Source: Winslowiella iniecta
Lineage (GTDB): Bacteria > Pseudomonadota > Gammaproteobacteria > Enterobacterales > Enterobacteriaceae
DNA: 36,143 bases
Direction: 5' to 3'
Assembly (NCBI RefSeq): GCF_001267535.1
Contig: NZ_JRXE01000010.1
Span: 115,185 to 151,327 of the forward strand
Part shown: one piece after another, positions 30,360 through 36,143 of the stretch
Layout: each line of letters begins with the position of its first letter
How positions within the stretch are numbered: position 1 is the stretch's first letter
Made by a program: the position numbers and the translations under genes
Notes under the pieces: model-generated
Told to the model about the DNA's origin: nothing
The model's input: the letters and a program-made list of their open reading frames with translations, nothing else
Databases searched by the model: none

Positions 30360-32050
30360 GCGCGGAATTTAAGCCCTGTGTGGTGATCCCCTGCTATAAC
30401 CACGGCGCGACGATGGCGGCGGTGCTGGCACGTCTGGCTTCTTTCAATTTACCGCTGCTGATTGTCGATGATGGCAGCGATGCTGCCACGCAACAACAGC
30501 TGGAAGCGTTGGTTTGTGACGGTGTCACGCTGCTGCGGCTGGCGCAAAACAGTGGCAAAGGGGCGGCGGTTAAATATGGCCTCGAAGCGGCTGCGGCACG
30601 AGGTTACAGCCATGCCTTACAGATTGATGCGGATGGCCAGCACCAGATTGAGGACTGCCCGCGGATGCTTGCAGAGGCGGCGGCCTGGCCTGAGGCGCTG
30701 ATTTCCGGCCAGCCAGTCTATGATGATTCGATACCCAAATCCCGCCTGTACGGCCGTTACGCCACCCATGTCTGGGTGTGGATTGAAACGCTTTCGCTGT
30801 CGTTGAAAGACAGCATGTGCGGTTTTCGCGTCTACCCGCTGGCCGCGACGATGACGCTGCTGCGGCAGGGTTCCCTCGGCAAACGCATGGATTTCGACAC
30901 CGAAATCATGGTGCGGCTCTATTGGGCCGGCACCCCCAGCCGTTTTATTCGCACGCGGGTTACCTATCCGCCGGATGGCCTGTCGCACTTCGACGCGCTG
31001 CGCGATAATTTGCGGATTTCATCGATGCATACCCGACTGTTTTTCGGCATGTTACCGCGTATTCCGTCACTGCTGGCGCGTAAACGTCGGCAGCAGCACT
31101 GGTCAGGCATCAGTGAACGTAAAGGGCTGCACGGAATGCGTTTTATGCTGGCGGTCTACCGTTGGTTTGGCCGTGGGGTGTTTACACTGTTGCTCTGGCC
31201 GGTGATTGCCGTCTACTGGCTGACCGGCCGCAGCCAGCGCCAGGCTTCGCAGCAGTGGTTAAAACAGATTGCCGGTTATGCCCGGCAGCAGCAGGTGCCG
31301 TTACCTGCGCCACTCGGCAGCTATTTTCATTTCCTGCGTTTTGGCGAAGCGATGCTGGATAAAATTGCCAGCTGGCGCGGCGATCTGCGCTGGGGAAAAG
31401 ATATCGATTTTGCGCCGGGAGCCGAAGCGGCGATCACCGGCGCTGCGCCCGGTGGACGGCTGATTCTCGCGTCACATCTCGGTGATATCGAAGCCTGTCG
31501 CGCAATGGCACAGCAGGTCAGCGGACTGGTAATTAATGCGCTGGTCTTTACCGATAACGCGCCGCGTTTTCGTCAGATACAGGAAGAAATTGCGCCCTTA
31601 TCAGGGGTGAATCTGCTGCCGGTCAGCGATATTGGCCCGGAAACCGCCATCCTGTTGCAGCAGAAGCTTGATGCCGGTGAATGGGTGGCGATTGTCGGCG
31701 ATCGCACGGCGATTAACCGTCAGCGCGGCGGCTCCCGTCGCGTGATATGGAGTGAATTTCTTGGCCGCCCGGCACCGTTTCCGCAAGGGCCGTTTATCCT
31801 TGCCGCCGCGTTGCGTTGTCCGGTTTTGCTGATGTTTGCGCTTAAGCAACGCGGCAAACTGCGGATTTACTGCGAACCGTTTGCCGATCCGCTGTTATTG
31901 CCGCGCGCCAGCCGTCAGCAGGCGTTGCAGCAGGCGGTGGATCGCTATGCCGGTCGGCTGGCGCATTATGCGCTGATTTCGCCGCTCGACTGGTTTAATT
32001 TTTTCGATTTCTGGACGCTGCCTGACACGCAACCGGAGAACAAGGAGTGA
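30353..32050 (+). CDS. apeJ: ApeJ: family-2 glycosyltransferase fused to LpxL-type acyltransferase
   Basis: A 565-residue two-domain protein. The N-terminal part (residues 8-240) is a GT2 domain, with V-V-I-P-C-Y-N-H, the V-D-D-G-S loop at 38-42 and D-A-D at 92-94. The region 260-292 has hydrophobic stretches. The C-terminal part (about 300-565) is an LPLAT acyltransferase with H375-L-G-D-I-E380 (H-x4-E) and G-D-R-T around 446. The fusion is a regular feature of APE clusters and points to sugar and acyl transfer to the polyene or its lipid anchor. Start GTG 30353 overlaps the apeI stop. The two halves could alternatively act on separate substrates. Confidence 0.88.
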   Translation: MLSAEFKPCVVIPCYNHGATMAAVLARLASFNLPLLIVDDGSDAATQQQLEALVCDGVTLLRLAQNSGKGAAVKYGLEAAAARGYSHALQIDADGQHQIEDCPRMLAEAAAWPEALISGQPVYDDSIPKSRLYGRYATHVWVWIETLSLSLKDSMCGFRVYPLAATMTLLRQGSLGKRMDFDTEIMVRLYWAGTPSRFIRTRVTYPPDGLSHFDALRDNLRISSMHTRLFFGMLPRIPSLLARKRRQQHWSGISERKGLHGMRFMLAVYRWFGRGVFTLLLWPVIAVYWLTGRSQRQASQQWLKQIAGYARQQQVPLPAPLGSYFHFLRFGEAMLDKIASWRGDLRWGKDIDFAPGAEAAITGAAPGGRLILASHLGDIEACRAMAQQVSGLVINALVFTDNAPRFRQIQEEIAPLSGVNLLPVSDIGPETAILLQQKLDAGEWVAIVGDRTAINRQRGGSRRVIWSEFLGRPAPFPQGPFILAAALRCPVLLMFALKQRGKLRIYCEPFADPLLLPRASRQQALQQAVDRYAGRLAHYALISPLDWFNFFDFWTLPDTQPENKE

Positions 32051-32052
32051 GC

Positions 32053-32475
32053 GTGAATAACGATGCACGATTTTCTGTCGAGCTGGAGCTGACCGTGCCG
32101 TTCCACGATGTGGATGCGATGGGCGTGGTGTGGCACGGCAACTATTTCCGCTATTTTGAGGTGGCGCGTGAAGCGCTGCTGGCGAAATTTAATTACGGCT
32201 ACCGTCAAATGAAAGCATCCGGCTATCTCTGGCCGGTGGTGGATACGCGGGTGAAATATCGCGGCACGCTCAGCTTTGAACAGCGTATTCGGGTGCAGGC
32301 CACCATCGAAGAGTATGAAAATCGTCTGCGTATCGCTTATCAGATCTTTGATGTTGCCAGCGGTAAACGCACCACTACCGGTTATACCATTCAGGTGGCG
32401 GTCGGGATTGCGTCGCAGGAGATGAGTTTTGTTTCGCCTGCGGTACTGTTTGAGCGCCTCGGGGTGACGCCATGA
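32053..32475 (+). CDS. apeK: ApeK: 4-hydroxybenzoyl-CoA thioesterase-like protein
   Basis: A 140-residue hotdog thioesterase of the YbgC/FadM type. The motif D21-A-M-G-V-V-W-H-G-N-Y contains the catalytic aspartate. In APE synthesis it may release the finished chain or clear mis-loaded carriers. The start is GTG 32053: AAGGAG (32042-32047) lies 5 bases upstream. The earlier GTG 32047 would lie within this ribosome site. Its stop overlaps the apeL start (ATGA). Confidence 0.85.
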   Translation: MNNDARFSVELELTVPFHDVDAMGVVWHGNYFRYFEVAREALLAKFNYGYRQMKASGYLWPVVDTRVKYRGTLSFEQRIRVQATIEEYENRLRIAYQIFDVASGKRTTTGYTIQVAVGIASQEMSFVSPAVLFERLGVTP

Positions 32476-33077
32476 GAAAACGATTTCTCTGTGCGCTGGC
32501 GCTGTTTAGCCTGAATGTGCAGGCGGTAACGCTGGATCAACTGCAACAGCGCTTTGCCAGTCAGCCGGTGGTGCGCGCCGATTTTACCCAGCAGCGCGAG
32601 ATTAAAGGGATGGCGCAGCCGCTGAAATCCAGCGGTAAACTGTTAATTGCGCAGGATAAAGGATTGTGGTGGCAGCAGGCGAAGCCATTTCCGTTAACCC
32701 TGGTGCTGGATGAGCAGCGTATGGTGCAGGTAATGAACGGCCAGCCGCCGCAGATTATCACTGCCGACAGCAATCCGCAGATGTTCCAGTTTAACCATCT
32801 GCTGCGCGCACTGTTTCAGGCCGATCGCGCGGTGCTGGAGCAAAATTTTGCCATCGATTTTAGCGCGCTGGCGAATGACCGCTGGCGGATTATCCTGACG
32901 CCAAAAAGCGCTCCGCTGGATAAGTTATTTAATAACATTACCCTGCAAGGGAAAAGCCAGCTGGATGCTATTGAGCTGAATGATAAACAGGGCGATGTGA
33001 CTGATATCCACTTCACCAATCAGCAGCTGACGCCACGGACATTAAGCGAAGATGAAAAACAACGCTTTGTTTTCTGA
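32472..33077 (+). CDS. apeL: ApeL: LolA-like outer-membrane lipoprotein carrier
   Basis: A 201-residue periplasmic protein with a signal peptide (M-R-K-R-F-L-C-A-L-A-L-F-S-L-N-V-Q-A, cleavage after about residue 18). The mature part has the LolA fold pattern: T-L-D-Q-L-Q-Q-R-F-A-S-Q-P-V-V-R-A-D-F-T-Q-Q-R, then S-S-G-K-L-L-I-A-Q-D-K-G-L-W-W-Q. In the APE operon it probably ferries the aryl polyene lipid across the periplasm, replacing LolA. The gene ends 26 bases inside apeM. Confidence 0.88.
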   Translation: MRKRFLCALALFSLNVQAVTLDQLQQRFASQPVVRADFTQQREIKGMAQPLKSSGKLLIAQDKGLWWQQAKPFPLTLVLDEQRMVQVMNGQPPQIITADSNPQMFQFNHLLRALFQADRAVLEQNFAIDFSALANDRWRIILTPKSAPLDKLFNNITLQGKSQLDAIELNDKQGDVTDIHFTNQQLTPRTLSEDEKQRFVF

Positions 33078-35370
33078 GCGTCTGCGCATTGCGGCGGCCG
33101 GCTGGCTCGCCGTCTGCCTGCTGCTGCTGGCGACGCTGGCGTTGCTGCTGCCGCGCGCGACGATCAACAGTAGCGTGCTGGCGCTGTTACCCAAACAGGC
33201 GATGGGCGCGATCCCGGACGATTTACAACAGGGATTTATGCAGCGGCTCGACCGGCAAATGGTCTGGCTGATTAGCCCCGGCGAGCAGGGCGATACGGCG
33301 GTGGCTGACGACTTTCTGCATGCGCTACAGGCGATGCCGGCGCTAAAAAATGTTAAAGGGCCGGTGGATGCGCAACAGCAGCAGCAGTGGGGGCAGTTTG
33401 CCTGGCAGCAGCGTAATGGTCTGATTGATCCGGCGACCCGCCAGCGGCTGGCGGACGGCGGCGGCGCGCAGGCAGACTGGATTCTGGCGCAGCTCTATTC
33501 GGCGTTTGCCGGGGTCAGCGGCAAGGAGCTGGCGAACGATCCGTTACTGCTGGTGCGCGGCGCTCAACTGGCGATGCAGCAGAATGCCAGCCAGCTGACG
33601 CTGCGCGATGGCTGGCTGATGGCGCACGATAAACAGGGGCGTCAGTGGTATTTTATCCATGGTGAACTGGCGAGCAATTCGTTTGATATGCAGCAGAGTC
33701 ATGCGGTGGTGCAGCAGTTACACTCCCTGGCCTCCCGCCTGCAACAACAGTATCCCGACACCCGGCTGCTGACACGCGGCACGGTGTTATACAGCGATTT
33801 TGCCAGTCAGCAGGCGCGCCATGATGTCGCGACGCTGGGCGTAGCGACGGTAATCGGCGTACTGCTGCTGGTATTTTCGGTGTTTCGTTCGCCGCGTCCG
33901 TTGCTGTTATGTGCGCTGTCGGTCTCGATTGGCGCGCTGGCCGGTACCACCATCACCTTGTTGTGCTTCGGCGAGCTGCATCTGATGACGCTGGTAATGA
34001 GCATCAGTATTGTCGGCATCTCGGCGGACTATACCCTCTATTACCTGACCGAACGCATGGTGCACGGTGCCGATGTCAGCGCGCAGCAGAGCTTGCAAAA
34101 AGTGATGCCCGCGCTGCTGCTGGCGCTGGCCACCGCCGCCATCGCTTATCTGATGATGTTATTCGCGCCCTTCCCTGGACTGCGCCAGCTGGCGGTATTT
34201 GCCGCCAGTGGCCTGACCGCCTCTTGTCTGACGGTGGTCTGCTGGTATCCGTGGCTGGTGCGCGGTTTGCCGGTGCGTCCGGTACCGGCGATGTTGCTGA
34301 TGGCGCGCTGGCTGGCGGCCTGGCGGCGTCAGCGCTGGCTGAAATTCGGCTTACCGCTGCTGGTGGCGCTGATTTCTGTCTCCGGCCTGGCGATGCTGAA
34401 GGTAGATGACGATATTTCGCAGTTGCAGGCGCTGCCGCCGCAGCTGTTGCAGCAGGATGCGCAACTGACGCAGCTCACCGGGCAAAGCGCCGATCAGACC
34501 TGGTTTATGGTGTGGGGTAACAGCGCGGAACAGACGCTGCAACGGCTGGAAGCCCTGGCTCCGCAACTGCAACATGCACAGCAGCAGCGGTCGCTGACCT
34601 CCTGGCGTCTGCTGCCGCTGGCCTCGCAGGCGCAGCAGCAACGTGATGTAGCGCTGCTGAAACAGGCTGCACCCACGGTGATGGCGCAGCTCCGGCAGGC
34701 GGGTGTTGAGATCGCCGAACCTGACCTGCGCGCAATGACGGTGACGCCAGAAGCGTGGCAGCGTAGCCCGAACAGTGAAGGCTGGCGGCTGTTATGGCTG
34801 AGTCTGCCAAATGGCCGCAGTGGCGCGCTGGTGCCGGTCAGCGGCGTGCAGAACAGTGCGCAACTGGCAGAGCTGGCGCAGGCGCTGCCGGGCGTGGCGT
34901 GGATCGATCGCAAAAGTACCTTTGACCAGTTGTTCAGTTTTTACCGCGTGATGCTCGGCTGGCTGTTACTGGCGGCGCTGGCGTTTATCGCCCTCAGCTA
35001 TATGCTGCGGCTGGGTATCCGGCGCGGTCTGGTCAGCGTGCTGCCTTCAGTATTATCTCTCGGGGGCGGGCTGGCGGCGCTGGCATTCAGCGGTCATTCG
35101 CTAAATCTGTTTTCACTGCTGGCTCTGGTACTGGTGCTGGGAATTGGCATCAACTACACGCTGTTTTTCAGTAATCCGCGTGGTACGCCGATCACCTCGC
35201 TGCTGGCGGTATCGCTGGCGATGAGCACGACGTTACTGACGCTGGGGATGCTGGTATTCAGCCAGACGCAGGCTATCAGCAGCTTTGGCATTGTGTTATG
35301 CAGCGGTATTTTTACCGCCTTTTTATTGGCACCGCTGGCGTTACCCGAATCCAGAAGGAAAAAACGATGA
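33052..35370 (+). CDS. apeM: ApeM: MMPL/RND-type exporter
   Basis: A 772-residue inner-membrane protein of the RND/MMPL family. Topology: helix 1 at about 12-33, periplasmic loop to about 255, five helices (260-410), a helix near 435-452 and a second periplasmic loop (455-620), and five closing helices to 768. The sequence I-S-I-V-G-I-S-A-D-Y-T-L-Y-Y near 320 and the G-I-G-I-N-Y-T-L-F-F segment near 700 are the paired central motifs of this family. It should take the polyene product from the inner membrane and hand it to the LolA-like carrier. The Gln-rich loop 470-540 is repetitive. Its TGA overlaps the apeN start. Confidence 0.9.
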   Translation: MKNNALFSERLRIAAAGWLAVCLLLLATLALLLPRATINSSVLALLPKQAMGAIPDDLQQGFMQRLDRQMVWLISPGEQGDTAVADDFLHALQAMPALKNVKGPVDAQQQQQWGQFAWQQRNGLIDPATRQRLADGGGAQADWILAQLYSAFAGVSGKELANDPLLLVRGAQLAMQQNASQLTLRDGWLMAHDKQGRQWYFIHGELASNSFDMQQSHAVVQQLHSLASRLQQQYPDTRLLTRGTVLYSDFASQQARHDVATLGVATVIGVLLLVFSVFRSPRPLLLCALSVSIGALAGTTITLLCFGELHLMTLVMSISIVGISADYTLYYLTERMVHGADVSAQQSLQKVMPALLLALATAAIAYLMMLFAPFPGLRQLAVFAASGLTASCLTVVCWYPWLVRGLPVRPVPAMLLMARWLAAWRRQRWLKFGLPLLVALISVSGLAMLKVDDDISQLQALPPQLLQQDAQLTQLTGQSADQTWFMVWGNSAEQTLQRLEALAPQLQHAQQQRSLTSWRLLPLASQAQQQRDVALLKQAAPTVMAQLRQAGVEIAEPDLRAMTVTPEAWQRSPNSEGWRLLWLSLPNGRSGALVPVSGVQNSAQLAELAQALPGVAWIDRKSTFDQLFSFYRVMLGWLLLAALAFIALSYMLRLGIRRGLVSVLPSVLSLGGGLAALAFSGHSLNLFSLLALVLVLGIGINYTLFFSNPRGTPITSLLAVSLAMSTTLLTLGMLVFSQTQAISSFGIVLCSGIFTAFLLAPLALPESRRKKR

Positions 35371-35936
35371 AATTAGCGTGGATGGCGATGCTGGCCGCCT
35401 TGCTGCTCAGCGGCTGCGCCAGTCACAGTGACCCGACGCGCCCGCAGGCGTGGTTGAAACCCGGGGTAAAAGTGACGCTACCCGCGCCAGGCATAGAACC
35501 GCCGTTTAACCAGCAGCAATTGTTAACCGGTCACTTTAAAAGCAAACAGCAGTCACTGCTGGTGATGCTGAGTGCTGATCCGCAGCAGCTGACGCTGGTC
35601 GGGCTGTCATCCCTTGGCATTCGTTTGTTCCGCGTCAGTTATGACAGCAAAGGCATTGAGACTGAACAATCGATCGCGCTGCCGGAAATGCCGCCCGCCA
35701 GCCAGGTTCTGGCGGATATTATGCTCAGCCACTGGCCGCTGACGGCGTGGCAAAAGCAGCTACCGGCAGGCTGGACGCTGCGTGATATTGACGACCGCCG
35801 CCAGCTGCGTGATGCCAACGGCAAGCTGATTACCGAGATCCGTTACCTGATGCGCGGCGAGCAGCGTCAGCCGATTAGCGTGCAGCAATTTGCGTTTGGT
35901 TATCAGATCCTTATTCAACAACTGGATGCCTCATGA
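35367..35936 (+). CDS. apeN: ApeN: DUF3261-type outer-membrane lipoprotein
   Basis: A 189-residue lipoprotein: M-K-L-A-W-M-A-M-L-A-A-L-L-L-S-G-C with the lipobox L-L-S-G-C and Cys17 as the lipidated residue. The mature part fits the DUF3261 family that stands in APE and flexirubin clusters, and probably receives the product at the outer membrane, as LolB does for lipoproteins. The frame is open upstream to 35298 but the ATG at 35367 gives the signal peptide and overlaps the apeM stop (ATGA). The same overlap joins it to apeO. Confidence 0.8.
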   Translation: MKLAWMAMLAALLLSGCASHSDPTRPQAWLKPGVKVTLPAPGIEPPFNQQQLLTGHFKSKQQSLLVMLSADPQQLTLVGLSSLGIRLFRVSYDSKGIETEQSIALPEMPPASQVLADIMLSHWPLTAWQKQLPAGWTLRDIDDRRQLRDANGKLITEIRYLMRGEQRQPISVQQFAFGYQILIQQLDAS

Positions 35937-36143
35937 TCTACTTCTCCGCCGTGGGCATGCTGAACGCGCTGGGTAACTCGCTGGATGATATTGCCGCTAA
36001 CCTGGTGCGTGGTTATGCGCCTGGCATGCGGCCTGCTGCCGACTGGCTGACCGGCGGGCGCAGCTGCTGGATTGGTCATGTTGATGACGAACTGCCGCCG
36101 CTACCGGCTGAACTGGCACCGCATAACAGCCGCAATAACCGCC
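35933..36143 (+). CDS. apeO: ApeO: beta-ketoacyl-ACP synthase, first 70 codons (3' end outside window)
   Basis: The ATG overlaps the apeN stop. The visible 70 residues, M-I-Y-F-S-A-V-G-M-L-N-A-L-G-N-S and later I-G-H-V-D-D-E-L-P-P-L and H-N-S-R-N-N-R, fit the N-terminus of the FabB/FabF-like ketosynthase that follows DUF3261 in APE clusters. The active-site cysteine is beyond the window. It should form the working elongation pair with ApeC. Confidence 0.85.
   Translation, partial: MIYFSAVGMLNALGNSLDDIAANLVRGYAPGMRPAADWLTGGRSCWIGHVDDELPPLPAELAPHNSRNNR

Noticed and set aside
33909-34409. 166-codon plus-strand frame inside apeM
   Set aside because: Out-of-frame shadow; apeM is uninterrupted with MMPL motifs on both sides.
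1-36143. CRISPR array, tRNA, rRNA, insertion sequence or prophage genes
   Set aside because: No regular spaced repeats, tRNA-like cloverleaf, rRNA stretch, transposase or integrase frame was seen anywhere in the window.

Overview
The window reads as Erwiniaceae-type enterobacterial DNA (Pantoea/Erwinia-like). Gene density is high, coding regions are GC-rich, and gene starts often overlap the preceding stop by 4 bases. The clearest lineage hint is a compact thiO-thiS-thiG-thiF operon behind a TPP riboswitch with no other thi genes. From memory, this arrangement occurs on Erwinia amylovora pEA29 and on large Pantoea plasmids, so the window may be plasmid-borne. That is inference: no replication, partition or transfer gene is present.

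Left part (1-6.7 kb): the tail of an Ala/Glu/Thr-rich protein, then a sucrose locus on the minus strand (LacY-type permease cscB, then GH32 invertase cscA). Divergent from it are a short-chain dehydrogenase and an SMP-30/gluconolactonase-like enzyme with overlapping genes, followed by a LysR regulator. The divergent region holds two copies of a LacI-type palindrome flanking a CRP-like palindrome, but no LacI-family gene is in the window. An HPP-family membrane protein follows.

Thiamine block (6.7-9.9 kb): thiO, thiS, thiG and thiF (ThiF with a rhodanese-like tail) make the thiazole half of thiamine under TPP riboswitch control.

Middle part (10-17 kb): a classical SDR, a small AriR/YmgB-like protein and a GNAT acetyltransferase lead into a roughly 1 kb AT-rich scar. 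The scar holds a metallo-beta-lactamase-fold gene remnant, an orphan intrinsic terminator and two small ORFs, one a convincing 45-residue single-span membrane protein. A FepE/Wzz-type chain-length protein, a second AT-rich gap, a Tat-exported cytosine-deaminase-like amidohydrolase and a LysR regulator follow.

Transport part (17-25.6 kb): a YegS-like lipid kinase; a MarR-headed tripartite efflux operon (14-TM MFS pump, HlyD adaptor, outer-membrane lipoprotein) with a 14-bp operator palindrome and an intrinsic terminator; and a GPH-family symporter overlapping a 2,3-diketo-L-gulonate reductase gene.

Right part (25.6 kb to the end): a tightly coupled aryl polyene (APE) operon, apeC to apeO, cut by the window end. 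It encodes a chain-length-factor-like ketosynthase, PlsC-type acyltransferase, two ACPs, membrane protein, aryl:ACP ligase, hotdog dehydratase, glycosyltransferase-acyltransferase fusion, thioesterase, LolA-like carrier, MMPL exporter, DUF3261-type lipoprotein and the first 70 codons of the ketosynthase. Together they should build an aryl-capped polyene carboxylate and place it in the outer membrane. APE is a known system; the less described items are the small ORFs, the orphan terminator, the unassigned SDR/lactonase pair and the exported amidohydrolase.
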